A stretch of 64,000 bases of DNA, taken from JAFGPS01 sp964570855. Lineage in GTDB: Bacteria > Planctomycetota > Phycisphaerae > Sedimentisphaerales > Anaerobacaceae. Of the stretch, positions 7,053-16,960 are shown one piece after another. How positions within the stretch are numbered: the first letter of the stretch is position 1; the number at the start of each line of letters is the position of its first letter. Location of the stretch: positions 1 through 64,000 of the forward strand of contig CAZMZR010000001.1 of assembly GCA_964570855.1 (NCBI GenBank). The letters run 5' to 3'. The translations under genes were made by a program, and so were the position numbers. The notes below the pieces were generated by a model that worked only from the letters and a program-made list of their open reading frames with translations, was not told the DNA's origin and ran no database searches.

Positions 7053-8102
7053 ATGGAATATATAAGAAAATGCCTTGTTCTCGTTAGTTTCTTGTTTCTA
7101 TCGGTGACGACTGCTACTGCCCAGGATGTCGAGATGATAAAGCTTTCTGATAAGGTTATTGTCCTGAACATATTAGGCCTGGACTGTCGCACGAATATTG
7201 TGGTCATTTCCTCGCAGAAGGGATTAGTAATTATTGACACCGAGATATCGCCGTATGTGATGGAGATATTGAAACAGGCAGCCGAAAAGCACTTCAATCG
7301 TAACGACTGGGCCTATGCGATTAATACCCACGGCCATATTCATCATGTCTTTGGTAATGTGTTGTTCAAAGATGTTAAAATCATTGGCCATGAGAGAATT
7401 TTAGAGGGTTATCCGGAAAACGGTATCTTCAGCCGGCCTAAACCGGGGCAGAGACGGCGCATTTCTTATAGTGAACTAATTTCTAATTTGCGACAAATGT
7501 TGCGTGCTGCTACTGATCCTGCCCAGGTTCAGGTTCTTCAAAAACGAATTCGTTTCCTTATTATTGTTAACCGTCAATGGCGGGATGGTTTTGAATTGGT
7601 TCCGCCTAATATGACTTTTCAAGATCGTCTTGAATTGGACCTTGGTGACGTTCATCTTCGGTTAATCGACTGGGGGCCGGGGATCAACCATAGTTCCATT
7701 ATGATACATATTGTGGAAGAAAATATACTTGTTAGTGTCGGTGGAAAATGGCTGCCGGATATCAGTAATGCAGCGGGCTTAAGCGGTATTAAGCGATATG
7801 TTTCGCTGTTGAAAGAGATTGCCGATGACAAAGTTGGCATCGAAACTGTTATTCCGTGTCATACTGATTTTGCGACCAGGCAGGATTTGCAGGCAAAATA
7901 TGACTACGTAAGCGACATGTTGGAAGGTATCACTCGGGCAAAACAAAAGCAACTTTCTTTTGAGCAGGTAAAGCAGCAGTTCTCTCTGGAGCGATATGCA
8001 CGTCTAAAAGGATTATGGGCGGGGAGTGTCCCCGAGAGAGTCGAAGAGAATCACCAAAAAAATATTCAGAGAATATGGGATTGCCTTGAGCAGGCCGATT
8101 AG
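7053..8102 (+). CDS. Secreted metallo-β-lactamase-fold protein
   Basis: The ATG at 7053 is preceded by GAGG eight bases upstream and gives a clear signal peptide (MEYIRKCLVLVSFLFLSVTTATAQ), so the protein is exported. The remainder has the metallo-β-lactamase layout: LVIIDTEISPY, then INTHGHIHHVFGN in place of the usual HxHxDH, a late DWGPGINHSS and VIPCHTD. The metal-binding loop is HGHIHH, so the usual Asp is His; metal loading or activity may be altered. An insertion of about 100 residues (around 120-215), predicted helical, follows the loop. Substrate unknown. It is monocistronic, facing away from the KS operon. Confidence 0.75.
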   Translation: MEYIRKCLVLVSFLFLSVTTATAQDVEMIKLSDKVIVLNILGLDCRTNIVVISSQKGLVIIDTEISPYVMEILKQAAEKHFNRNDWAYAINTHGHIHHVFGNVLFKDVKIIGHERILEGYPENGIFSRPKPGQRRRISYSELISNLRQMLRAATDPAQVQVLQKRIRFLIIVNRQWRDGFELVPPNMTFQDRLELDLGDVHLRLIDWGPGINHSSIMIHIVEENILVSVGGKWLPDISNAAGLSGIKRYVSLLKEIADDKVGIETVIPCHTDFATRQDLQAKYDYVSDMLEGITRAKQKQLSFEQVKQQFSLERYARLKGLWAGSVPERVEENHQKNIQRIWDCLEQAD

Positions 8103-8189
8103 ATTCGTTTTTTATGAATGCTATTTTAAGCCAAACGATATGCAGATTTTCTTTGTTTCCTTGTGTATTGGAAGTTATACTCCTGACCT

Positions 8190-8651
8190 ATGAATATACG
8201 TAATGCAAAAATATCGGATGCCAAGGCGATTCAGGTTCTAATCGGTTCTTATGCCGAGCGGGACAGGATGTTGTTTCGTTCTTTGGCTGATGTATACGAG
8301 AACTTGCAGACTTTTATTGTGGCCGAACACGACGGCGATGTTGTGGGGTGCTGCTCGCTGGAGATTATCTGGGCGGATTTGGCGGAAATAAAGTCCCTGG
8401 CTGTCAACGGACCAAACAAACAAAAAGGTTTTGGCAAGGCGCTGGTTATCGCCGCTCTTGAACGGGCGGCTGAGATTGGTGTTCCAAAAGTGTTTGCCCT
8501 GACAATGGAGCCGGATTTTTTTGTTAAACTGGGCTTTGGTGTAGTTGAGAAAGACGAGCTGCCGATGAAGGTCTGGAGCGATTGTGCCAGGTGTCCGAAG
8601 CAGCAGAATTGCGATGAAATCGCGGTCATAAAAAGCGTTTTGCATAGTTAG
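8190..8651 (+). CDS. GNAT acetyltransferase, N-acetylglutamate synthase type
   Basis: The 153-residue protein is a single GNAT domain (MNIRNAKISDAKAIQVLI, and the acetyl-CoA loop NKQKGFGKALV). The ending KVWSDCARCPKQQNCDEIAV, with three cysteines, is typical of the short N-acetylglutamate synthases that begin arginine biosynthesis by acetylating glutamate. No other arginine gene is nearby. The alternative is a GNAT of other specificity, but the Cys-rich tail makes the arginine role likely. Confidence 0.8.
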   Translation: MNIRNAKISDAKAIQVLIGSYAERDRMLFRSLADVYENLQTFIVAEHDGDVVGCCSLEIIWADLAEIKSLAVNGPNKQKGFGKALVIAALERAAEIGVPKVFALTMEPDFFVKLGFGVVEKDELPMKVWSDCARCPKQQNCDEIAVIKSVLHS

Positions 8652-8750
8652 TGATGCGCTTTATCATAGCAAATCCAGATATACAATATATCTTATTGGT
8701 GAAATGTTAGAATCTCTGAGTACTCAGGTAAATAGTTGAGGAAAAGGCTA

Positions 8751-9320
8751 ATGGCTGGAAGAGTGTGTCCGGTATGGATTGGGTATTTTCTTTCATGTCC
8801 CGTAAGAAAATTATTCCAGCACCCCCAGAAGATACTTTCACCTTATATCAAAGAAGGTATGAAAGTTTTGGATGTAGGTTGTGCGATGGGATTTTTTAGT
8901 TTACCTCTTGCACGGATGGTCGGTCCGAAGGGTAAAGTCGTTTGTGTTGATGTGCAGGAGGAGATGATTGAATCCCTCGAAAAACGTGCGCAGAAAGCGC
9001 ATTTATTCGATAGAATCGAAACACGTATCTGTAATGGTGATTCTCTCGGTTTGTCTGATCTAAGGGAAGAATTTGATTTTGTTCTTGCCTCTGCCGTCGT
9101 ACACGAAATTCCTGATGTTTCCGGTTTTTTCACGGAGGTATATGATACAGTAAAACCATCTGGAAAAGTTTTAGTACTGGAACCGAAGGGGCATGTATCG
9201 GAGGAGGATTTTGCGAAAACCATTTCCATTGCCCGTAAAAATGGCTTTGAGACAGCCGGCTCTCCGGAGATAAATGGCAGTCGTGCTATATTATTGAAAA
9301 AGGAGCTATCCCGGAAGTAA
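8751..9320 (+). CDS. Class I SAM-dependent methyltransferase
   Basis: The ATG at 8751 follows GAGGAAAAGG closely and is preferred to an in-frame TTG at 8736. The protein begins MAGRVCPVWIGYFLSCPVRK and has the SAM-binding glycine loop KVLDVGCAMGFFSLPLA, the acidic end of strand β2 (VVCVDVQEEM), and motif IV (FDFVLASAVVHEIPD). It belongs to the small methyltransferases common in anaerobes that often sit near redox or metal genes; its substrate cannot be read from the sequence. It converges on the permease gene downstream. Confidence 0.82.
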   Translation: MAGRVCPVWIGYFLSCPVRKLFQHPQKILSPYIKEGMKVLDVGCAMGFFSLPLARMVGPKGKVVCVDVQEEMIESLEKRAQKAHLFDRIETRICNGDSLGLSDLREEFDFVLASAVVHEIPDVSGFFTEVYDTVKPSGKVLVLEPKGHVSEEDFAKTISIARKNGFETAGSPEINGSRAILLKKELSRK

Positions 9321-9372
9321 ATGAATATTGGTCTGGTGAGAAAAGCACTATATGCCGGTCCGTTGAGTTTTT

Positions 9373-10335
9373 TTAACTTATCTGGCGACGTTGGAACAGA
9401 GCAATGGCTAAGGCGAGTATTGCTATTGTATAGCACAGGGCATAAGAGGCACTTATTGCAATGTATTTAAGCGGAACTTCGCTACCCTCATAAATGGCGT
9501 CACTTATCCAGAAAACCTGCAAATTGGGCACAAGATATTTCCCGATCTTTGCCCAGAGGTGTGTGTCGGCGAACCTGCCGAATGCATAATCGCTGACAAG
9601 CCCTAAGAAAAATATTCCCAGGCAGGCTGAGAGGGTCACTACTATGTTAAACCTGGATGATAATGCTACCGCCAGAGCCACAATTATTAGTGCAGCGAAC
9701 AACAGAAGGACGGAGCCATATATATCCACAGCGTTAATACCGTTTTCGGCGGGTTTAAATTGCCAGTTGCGGTTAATAAAAGTCAGGAATACGATCCCGA
9801 ATGTGGCTAATATGCTTAACAAAATCATAGCTGTCGATGGGAATTTCCAGTCGTAAACGTAGTTGAAAAAAGCACTTAGTAGAAATGTCGCGCCGATAAT
9901 CACACCAGCCGAGCCAAGGACCGTCCAATCATGAGTATCATTAACTGTTTCGAGAACGCCGTGTCTGATAGACATAAGCAGGGCAATCGTGCAGATATAA
10001 TGTGCCAGGACAACCGCAGCAGCAACACCGAGAAATTTGGCTATAATAAATATCGGACGTTGTATGGGTTTGCTCAGAACGGTTGTAACAGTCTTGTTTT
10101 CTATCTCTTCGGCTACAGCGCCTGAGGCTGAAAAAATTGCTATGAACAAGCTGGTCATGAATAACGTAGATAAGCCTATCTCGCGTAAGAGCTTATTATC
10201 GTCGCTCATTGTGTACATCGTCAGCGATGGGCTAATGAAAAATAAAAGTAAAGCTGCAACAATAATAATAGCATAGACCGGTTGTCTTAGAATTTCTATG
10301 AAAGTATTTTTTGCTATAGTAAATAATTTATCCAT
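9373..10335 (-). CDS. ABC-2 type transporter permease
   Basis: This 320-residue integral membrane protein starts MDKLFTIAKNTFIEILRQPV, the usual opening of ABC-2 permeases, and has about six to seven hydrophobic segments. A cytoplasmic loop carries EEIENKTVTTVLSKPIQRP, the family's coupling region. No ATPase gene is adjacent; the nearest candidate in the window is the NatA-like ATPase at 16961, whose own permease is a paralogue of this one. Substrate unknown. Confidence 0.82.
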   Translation of the reverse strand: MDKLFTIAKNTFIEILRQPVYAIIIVAALLLFFISPSLTMYTMSDDNKLLREIGLSTLFMTSLFIAIFSASGAVAEEIENKTVTTVLSKPIQRPIFIIAKFLGVAAAVVLAHYICTIALLMSIRHGVLETVNDTHDWTVLGSAGVIIGATFLLSAFFNYVYDWKFPSTAMILLSILATFGIVFLTFINRNWQFKPAENGINAVDIYGSVLLLFAALIIVALAVALSSRFNIVVTLSACLGIFFLGLVSDYAFGRFADTHLWAKIGKYLVPNLQVFWISDAIYEGSEVPLKYIAISASYALCYTIAILALAIALFQRRQIS

Positions 10336-10557
10336 TTTATAATGCTTTTATATCAAACCGCTATGCTCTGTTGTAACTTATAAATCGTTTTTTGTAAAAG
10401 GGTCGGTTTTTTCTTAATTGTCCCTATACTAAAGTAGCATTAAACGTTATATTACGCAACTTATAATCGAGTTTTTTATATTGTAAAGGTAGTGCATACT
10501 TTGAACAAGTACTGTGTTTAGAATGTATTTGTTCAAAAAATAGGATTGGAAAAGAAA

Positions 10558-12624
10558 ATGACAGACTCATCCAAACGACCTGAACACGTATCTTTGGTTT
10601 CTTTGATTTTGAGCGTTATCTTTTTTGGCATTACCTTTTTCTTAGGCCGATGGAGCGGTATTTTTGCAATTTCCGCAGTTAGCTGGTTTTACCTTTCGGT
10701 TGCTTTGATTTGGTTTGTTCTGAGCATACAGTTTCATCAGCGTTCATTGGCTGAGCGGGAAAAGCTCGATATGAGCTTATTAACCAGAGATGAGAAGGAT
10801 TCAACAATATTTCAGGCTAAAAGTGAGCGGGCCACTCTTTTTTTCGTGGCCCAGCGTCGTCTTGAAGTAATTGAGAAATGGTTCATCCCTATATTCTCAG
10901 CTTTCATTGCCCTCTATCAGATTATTGTCGGTTTGTTTCTGCTTAATGCTCTTCGCTCGGGAATAGAGGGGCAGTTGAAACAGCCTTTGCTGTGTGCAAT
11001 TTTCATGATGGCAATGGCGTTTGTAAGCTTTCTTCTCTCGCGTTACGCCACGGGTATGTCGGCTCAGATGCAATGGAAACCTTTAAGGGCCGGCGGCAGC
11101 TCCATGCTGGGTGCGGCCCTGTTGAGTTTTGCTCTGGCTGTAATATTGGCGCTTGTGCATCTGTTCGGTTTCGAGTTTCTCCTGAAAATAATGGGAGCGG
11201 TGATTCTGGCCCTGCTTATAATCCTCGGAACAGAAACTGCATTGAACCTCGTTTTGGATATATATCGTCCGAGGCTTAAAGGCCAATACAACAGAAGCGC
11301 CTTTGACAGTAGGCTGCTGGGTGTAATAAATGAGCCGGGCGGTATATTACGCAGTGCCGCAGATGCCATTGACTATCAGTTTGGTTTTAAGGTTTCTCAA
11401 ACCTGGTTTTACAAACTCCTCGAACAGGCGATTGTACCTTTGGTATTATTTGGAGTGGTTACGCTTTATTTATTAAGTTGTGTTGTTGTAGTAGGGCCTG
11501 ATGAAGAAGCGATAATAGAGCATTTTGGTAATCCCGTCAGCGATACCAACGATATCAGACTCATCGGTCCCGGATTAACTTTAAAGTGGCCCTGGCCGAT
11601 CGAAATTGCTTATAAGTATCCGACACAGAGGATTTCGGAAATAGGAATCGGCTATGTTGTTGAAGATGACCCGGAAGCCAGAGAAAAACCTAAACCGAAA
11701 TTATGGGGCAGTAAGCATTACAAAGAAGAATATCATTTACTTGTAGCCAGCGAACAGAGTAATACGGCTTCGGGAGCCGGAACAGTGCCTGTGAGTTTAG
11801 TCATTGCCGCCGTTCCTGTTCAGTACAGAATAAAGGATTTGTACTCTTATATCTACAATCATAATGAACCGGAGAAAGTGCTCGAATCTATTTGTTATCG
11901 CGAACTCACGAAATTTGCATCGAGTGCAAAAATAGAAGTTGAAAATGAAAGTGATACCGAACAAAGCCTGATTGGTGCGGGCAGAGCCGATGCAGCGCAA
12001 ACTTTAACCGATAGAATTCAGGCAGCGGCCGATGAAGTGGGGCTGGGGATTGAAATTGTGTTCCTCGGTTTGCAGGGTGTTCACCCACCGGTCGAAGTTG
12101 CAGCCGATTATCAAAAGGTGATCGGTGCCGTTCAACAGAAGCAGAAACTTATTCTTGATGCTCAGGCAAAACGAAACAAAATATTAAGTACACGTGTCGG
12201 TTCCGTTGATAAGGCTGAAGATCTCTATGAGCTTGCATTAAAATATGAGCAGGTCCAGGATGTAAATTCACCGGAAGATATTGAAAAATACGGCAGACAG
12301 TTGGATGAAGCTTTCGAACAAGCCAAGGGTGAAATTTTTAAGACCTTAAGAGAATCGAGGACTTATGCCTTTGAAAAAGCAACACTTGCCGAGGCGACAG
12401 GTCAGCGTTTTGCAGGCCAGCTTAAGGCCTTCAGAGAAGCTCCTGAAATTTACATACGTGAACAGTGGTTGGCAATGCACGAGGAGGCTCTGAAGAATAT
12501 TAGAAAATATGTAGTTGTGGCCGACCAGAATGATACACAAATAACCATAATCGATCTTACGCAGAGTCAGACGCCCGGTATATATCAGGGGCTGGGAGAC
12601 TTTGAGGAGAGCAGCGAAAAATGA
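10558..12624 (+). CDS. SPFH/HflK-like protein with polytopic N-terminal membrane region
   Basis: I chose the ATG at 10558 (MTDSSKRPEHVS), just after GGAAAAGA. Residues 20-250 hold several transmembrane helices, unlike classical HflK, which has one. A further membrane helix (about 290-315) leads into an SPFH domain with VVGPDEEAIIEHFG and GPGLTLKWPWPIEIAYKYPT. The C-terminal third is helical and rich in Glu/Lys/Gln, as in stomatin-like oligomerisation regions. It is the first of three consecutive SPFH genes, with the next start overlapping its stop (ATGA). HflKC complexes form large membrane cages regulating FtsH protease; whether that applies here is inference. The extended membrane domain is unusual. 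Confidence 0.82.
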   Translation: MTDSSKRPEHVSLVSLILSVIFFGITFFLGRWSGIFAISAVSWFYLSVALIWFVLSIQFHQRSLAEREKLDMSLLTRDEKDSTIFQAKSERATLFFVAQRRLEVIEKWFIPIFSAFIALYQIIVGLFLLNALRSGIEGQLKQPLLCAIFMMAMAFVSFLLSRYATGMSAQMQWKPLRAGGSSMLGAALLSFALAVILALVHLFGFEFLLKIMGAVILALLIILGTETALNLVLDIYRPRLKGQYNRSAFDSRLLGVINEPGGILRSAADAIDYQFGFKVSQTWFYKLLEQAIVPLVLFGVVTLYLLSCVVVVGPDEEAIIEHFGNPVSDTNDIRLIGPGLTLKWPWPIEIAYKYPTQRISEIGIGYVVEDDPEAREKPKPKLWGSKHYKEEYHLLVASEQSNTASGAGTVPVSLVIAAVPVQYRIKDLYSYIYNHNEPEKVLESICYRELTKFASSAKIEVENESDTEQSLIGAGRADAAQTLTDRIQAAADEVGLGIEIVFLGLQGVHPPVEVAADYQKVIGAVQQKQKLILDAQAKRNKILSTRVGSVDKAEDLYELALKYEQVQDVNSPEDIEKYGRQLDEAFEQAKGEIFKTLRESRTYAFEKATLAEATGQRFAGQLKAFREAPEIYIREQWLAMHEEALKNIRKYVVVADQNDTQITIIDLTQSQTPGIYQGLGDFEESSEK

Positions 12625-13535
12625 AAAATTTTGCAATTACAATCTTTATCCTGTTGATTGTTGCGACTTTGGGGCTCTATCTTATTTCGTTTCAGGTAAG
12701 AGAAACAGAATGTTGTATGGTGACAACTTTCGGTAAACCTACAGGTCAAATCATCGAACCGGGATGGTACTTCAAGTGGCCTTTTCCAATACAGCAGGTT
12801 CATAAGTTTGATTCCCGCATGAGGGTTTTTACTCCGGAAGTTGAAGAGACGCGGACGGCCGGGGGTGAGCCGATAATCGTCAACACTTATGTTGTCTGGA
12901 AAATTGCCGAACCGCTGAAATTTTTCAATTCCGTCAAGACGGTAAAAAATGCGGAAGATGAATTGTTGCGCAGCAGGATTCGTAACACGCAGAATAATGT
13001 GATAGGTCGCCATTATTTTTCCGAATTTGTCAACAGTGACCCGACAAAGATTAAGTTTGAAGATATCCAGAGAGATATGTTGACCGAACTTAAAGCGGCC
13101 GTCGCGGATGCTGAGTACGGCATTGAAATTGAAACTCTCGGTATTAAACAACTCAAAGTAAGCGAAGATGTGAGCAAAGAAGTTTTTGAGCGAATGAGGG
13201 CTGAAAGGAATCAAAGAGCTGAAGCGATAACGGCGCAGGGAGAAGCTGAGAAAATTAAGATTGAAACCCAGGCAAATTCAATCAGTGACGAATTAACTGC
13301 CGCTGCTGAAGCCAGAGCGAAAATCATACGCGGCAAGGGTGACGCTCAGGCGGCGAAATATTACAAGATGCTTGAAGCTGATCCGAAACTTGCGGCTTTT
13401 CTGCGCGACCTTGAAGCACTGCAAAAAATGCTTGAAAAAAGGACTACTTATGTAGTACCAACCGATAAAGAACCGTTCTCGCTGTTAAAAGGGATGCCCG
13501 ACCTTAAACCCGCAGGGACAAATGACTCGGAATAA
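12621..13535 (+). CDS. hflC: SPFH protein, HflC-like
   Basis: The 304 residues and layout match HflC: one N-terminal transmembrane helix (residues 5-24), then the SPFH domain with RETECCMVTTFGKPTG and PGWYFKWPFPIQQVHKFDSR, then a helical stretch with ERMRAERNQRAEAITAQGEA and KIIRGKGDAQAAKYY. These are the conserved HflC/prohibitin signatures. The start overlaps the stop of the preceding SPFH gene by four bases, so the two are translationally coupled. It probably forms a heteromeric membrane ring with its neighbours. Confidence 0.9.
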   Translation: MKNFAITIFILLIVATLGLYLISFQVRETECCMVTTFGKPTGQIIEPGWYFKWPFPIQQVHKFDSRMRVFTPEVEETRTAGGEPIIVNTYVVWKIAEPLKFFNSVKTVKNAEDELLRSRIRNTQNNVIGRHYFSEFVNSDPTKIKFEDIQRDMLTELKAAVADAEYGIEIETLGIKQLKVSEDVSKEVFERMRAERNQRAEAITAQGEAEKIKIETQANSISDELTAAAEARAKIIRGKGDAQAAKYYKMLEADPKLAAFLRDLEALQKMLEKRTTYVVPTDKEPFSLLKGMPDLKPAGTNDSE

Positions 13536-13555
13536 AACTTAGAACTCTCGATATT

Positions 13556-14932
13556 ATGACAGAACAAAATAACAAAAAAAACATGGATTTGCACTCGCAT
13601 AAGTCGTCTGGAACCTTACCTGATGAGTTTGATGCCGCCGGTAAGAGTCTTTCGGAGGCGTTGAGAATCAGCTTCATTATCCTGAAAATCATCATGATTG
13701 TCCTTGTTGTTGCTTTTTTAGCTTCAGGATTTAAGACGGTTGGCCCTGAAGAGCAGGCGCTCGTTTTGCGATTCGGCAAGATTCAGGGTGTAGGGGAAGA
13801 AAGACTTCTCGGTCCCGGTCTGCACTGGATATTTCCATATCCGATAGATGAAATTGTGAAGATTCCCGTTGAAACAAAAGTCAGTCTGGTCGTTGACTCA
13901 TTTTGGTACCATGAATCCGCGAACGAAAAGCTTTCCGGGCAAAGTCGAATCCGTCCGACCGATCCGTTAAAGCCTCTGGTTGATGGTTATTGCTTAACCC
14001 GAAGCGAGCAGCGAATTAATCCGGTTTTAATAAATGAGATACAGGATGAGAATCTTTATCAGGCACAGGCGGAAAATAACAACCGGCAACAGGCACAACC
14101 TGATTCGGATGGAAGTGATTACAACATCGTTCATACGAAATGGCAGTTAGTCTATCAGATTGATAATCCCGAACAGTTTTATACGAACGTTCTGATTTCG
14201 GACGTTAGACCGGGCCAGACATATTTGAATGTAATCAAAGAAGGGATAGCTCCGCTTTTAAAAAGCATGTTTGAAGACGCCGTCGTAAGTGTGATGGTTA
14301 ATTATACGATTGATGAAGCGATTTCCAGCCGGGACAGAATCCCCAGGGATGTAAGGACATATTTACAGGATAAGCTGGAGGAAATAGAAAGTGGTATCAA
14401 AGTTGTATCGGTGCAACTGACTCAGAGTGTATGTCCTCCCCAGGTCAAAGCCGCATTTGAAGCTTCCACTTTGGCCAGCCAAAATAGTTCCAGGGCGATA
14501 ACAGAAGCAAGAACTTATGCTTATAACACCGTCAGTAAAGCCGCCGGTCCTGTAGCCGAGCAATTGTTTGCTGCTTTGCATGATGAAACAGTAAGTGAGC
14601 AGGCCGGAGAACTTTTATGGTCACAGGTGGCAGGTTCTGCTCAGGAGCAGCTCTCAGACGCTCGGGTATATGCGACAAAGGTGGAGAAGGATGCCGAAGC
14701 TAACGCAGATTATCTTAAAAGCCTGCTGCCGGAATATAGACAGCGTCCGGAGCTGGTTGTCCAAAAACTATACCTCGATGCAATTGAACAAATTCTCGCT
14801 AATGCCGATGAGAAATTTTTTATTCAAACAACCGAAGCTGCCAAGGACAAGGAAATTCGGATACAGTTGAATACGGACCCGTTAATAAAGTCGGAAAAGA
14901 TCAGAGAGCAATCGACACAGGAAAATCGATAA
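13556..14932 (+). CDS. hflK: SPFH protein, HflK-like
   Basis: The protein (458 residues) has a cytoplasmic tail of about 40 residues, one transmembrane helix (about 40-62) and an SPFH domain with VGPEEQALVLRFGKIQG and GPGLHWIFPYPIDEIVKIPV. An insert of roughly 60 residues (about 105-170) sits inside the SPFH domain. A later segment KWQLVYQIDNPEQFYTNV is typical of HflK. It completes a tandem of three SPFH genes and lies 60 bp upstream of a metal-transporting ATPase gene. Confidence 0.85.
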   Translation: MTEQNNKKNMDLHSHKSSGTLPDEFDAAGKSLSEALRISFIILKIIMIVLVVAFLASGFKTVGPEEQALVLRFGKIQGVGEERLLGPGLHWIFPYPIDEIVKIPVETKVSLVVDSFWYHESANEKLSGQSRIRPTDPLKPLVDGYCLTRSEQRINPVLINEIQDENLYQAQAENNNRQQAQPDSDGSDYNIVHTKWQLVYQIDNPEQFYTNVLISDVRPGQTYLNVIKEGIAPLLKSMFEDAVVSVMVNYTIDEAISSRDRIPRDVRTYLQDKLEEIESGIKVVSVQLTQSVCPPQVKAAFEASTLASQNSSRAITEARTYAYNTVSKAAGPVAEQLFAALHDETVSEQAGELLWSQVAGSAQEQLSDARVYATKVEKDAEANADYLKSLLPEYRQRPELVVQKLYLDAIEQILANADEKFFIQTTEAAKDKEIRIQLNTDPLIKSEKIREQSTQENR

Positions 14933-14992
14933 TTTACATTTAGCTTTATCTTATAAGTAAGGAAGCAGATATCGCAGACAAGAGACGAAATT

Positions 14993-16909
14993 ATGGCTCA
15001 TCAACACCTACATCTTCAGGAAAATATTGCCGTTGAGCATACTCATGGCAAGCAGTTTCGCGTAAGCATGGCTCTGCTTGGCACTCTGGCCGGCGGTATG
15101 TTATTGATAAACAGTGGTCTGGCCAGGTTTATTTACGGCGTCGATCATTTTAACACGGTGATTTTGGCAATGGTCGGCGCAATTTTACTCGGCGCTCCCA
15201 TTGTTTGGAACGCGATAAAAAGTCTCATCAAGAGACATGCGCATATGGATGAGCTGGTGGCGCTGGCTATTCTTGCGGCTTTTGTGATCGGTGATTATGT
15301 CACCGCAGGTGTCGTTGCATTTTTTATGCTCCTGAGCGAACTGATAGAAACGCGCACCGCTCTTGGTGCTCGTGCATCGATCGAGTCGCTGATAAAGCTG
15401 ACACCTACCAAAGCGAATCTTATCGAGGGTAATAATGAAAGGGAGGTAAAAGTCAGCGGCCTCAAACCAGGCAACCGCATTCGTGTCCGTCCCGGGGATA
15501 ATATCCCTGCCGACGGCGAGGTCGTGGAGGGATTGAGTTCGGTGAATGAGGCTACGATAACGGGGGAATCTCTGCCTGTTGACAAAGTGCCGGGGATGCA
15601 GGTCTTTGCCGGAACAAGTAACCTTACCGGTGTTCTGGATGTCACCGTGACCAAAGCCGGTAAAGATACGACTCTTGGCAAGGTCCAGTCGCTTATTATA
15701 CAGGCCGAGCAGACAAAAATTCCGATAATGCGGATTATTGACCGTTATGTTAAATGGTACACACCGACAATTATAATGATTGCCTTGATAGTGTTGTTTT
15801 TTACCCGTGATATCAACAGGGCAATTACGATTCTTGTTGTTTCATGTCCCTGTGCGTTGATTCTGGCGACACCTACGGCAATGGTTGCTGCGATTTCCGC
15901 ATCGGCCCGTCTTGGAGTTCTGATTAAGAATGTTGCCGACCTTGAAGTTGCCGGAAGAATAACGGCGATGGTCTTCGACAAGACCGGGACGGTAACTACC
16001 GGCAGACTTTATGTGACAAAACTTACACCTGCAGAAGGCATCGAGCCTGCCGAATTATTGGCCGGCGCCGCTTCAGCCGAGCAGATGAGTAAACACCCCG
16101 CTGCAAGGGCGTTGCATGAAGTGGCAAAAGAGGCGAACCTTTCGCTTCCTGCACCCAAGAATTTCCGTGAAACACCGGGAAAAGGCGTTACCGCTGATGT
16201 TAATTCGTCGAGAATTATGGTCGGCAGAGATACCTTTCTTAAAGAAAATAATATTGAAATCAGCAATGTATCCGATCCGGCCCTGCACGAAGAGCAGGGT
16301 TTTAGCACTCTTTATGTGGCGAAGGATTCGAAGTGCATTGGCTGGATCGGCCTGCAGGACAAAACCAGGCCCGAAGCCGGGAAGGCCATAAAGGAGCTGC
16401 TGGATCTCGGCGTCAAGAGGGTCACCATGCTTACGGGTGACCGTGAAGAGGTGGCCCGCCGTGTCGCTGCGGAGCTGGCTTGCACCGATTTCAAGGCCCA
16501 TTGTTTACCTCAGGACAAGTTGGCGATTGTCGAGCAGATAAAAAGGGACGGCCATACTGTGGTGGTTGTCGGGGACGGCATAAACGATGCACCGGCTTTG
16601 GCCGCGGGTGATTTGGGTATCGCCATGGGGGCTGCCGGCAGTGATGTGGCAATAAATTCCGCTTCGATTGCGTTGATGAGTGATGACCTGGGGCGACTTC
16701 CTTTTCTTATCAGGCTCTCGCAAAAAACCGGAAAAGTCATTTATCAAAATCTCGGTTTCGGGATTTTCTTTATTTTTCTCGGGATTGCCGCCGGTGGCGG
16801 AGGATGGCTGCCGGCGATATACGCTGCGATTTTGCACTTCGTAGGCTCACTGGTTGTCGTCTTTAATAGTGCTCGACTTGTCCGCTATGGCGAAGAGCTC
16901 GAACACTAA
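14993..16909 (+). CDS. P1B-type heavy-metal-translocating ATPase
   Basis: This 638-residue pump has all P-type ATPase hallmarks: the membrane metal site motif SCPCALILATPTAM, the phosphorylation site VFDKTGTVTTG, the TGES actuator loop (ATITGESLPVD), and GDGINDAPALAAGDLGIAMG. The N-terminus is His-rich (MAHQHLHLQENIAVEHTHG) and has no CxxC metal domain, which favours Zn/Cd/Co-type substrates over Cu, but the last helix (ILHFVGSLVVVFNSARL) lacks the usual Asp of zinc pumps, so the metal is uncertain. It follows the SPFH trio in the same direction. Confidence 0.92.
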   Translation: MAHQHLHLQENIAVEHTHGKQFRVSMALLGTLAGGMLLINSGLARFIYGVDHFNTVILAMVGAILLGAPIVWNAIKSLIKRHAHMDELVALAILAAFVIGDYVTAGVVAFFMLLSELIETRTALGARASIESLIKLTPTKANLIEGNNEREVKVSGLKPGNRIRVRPGDNIPADGEVVEGLSSVNEATITGESLPVDKVPGMQVFAGTSNLTGVLDVTVTKAGKDTTLGKVQSLIIQAEQTKIPIMRIIDRYVKWYTPTIIMIALIVLFFTRDINRAITILVVSCPCALILATPTAMVAAISASARLGVLIKNVADLEVAGRITAMVFDKTGTVTTGRLYVTKLTPAEGIEPAELLAGAASAEQMSKHPAARALHEVAKEANLSLPAPKNFRETPGKGVTADVNSSRIMVGRDTFLKENNIEISNVSDPALHEEQGFSTLYVAKDSKCIGWIGLQDKTRPEAGKAIKELLDLGVKRVTMLTGDREEVARRVAAELACTDFKAHCLPQDKLAIVEQIKRDGHTVVVVGDGINDAPALAAGDLGIAMGAAGSDVAINSASIALMSDDLGRLPFLIRLSQKTGKVIYQNLGFGIFFIFLGIAAGGGGWLPAIYAAILHFVGSLVVVFNSARLVRYGEELEH

Positions 16910-16960
16910 ATACGCCCATATAAATCTAAAGAGCGGGGAGCAAATACGAGTAACAGAACG

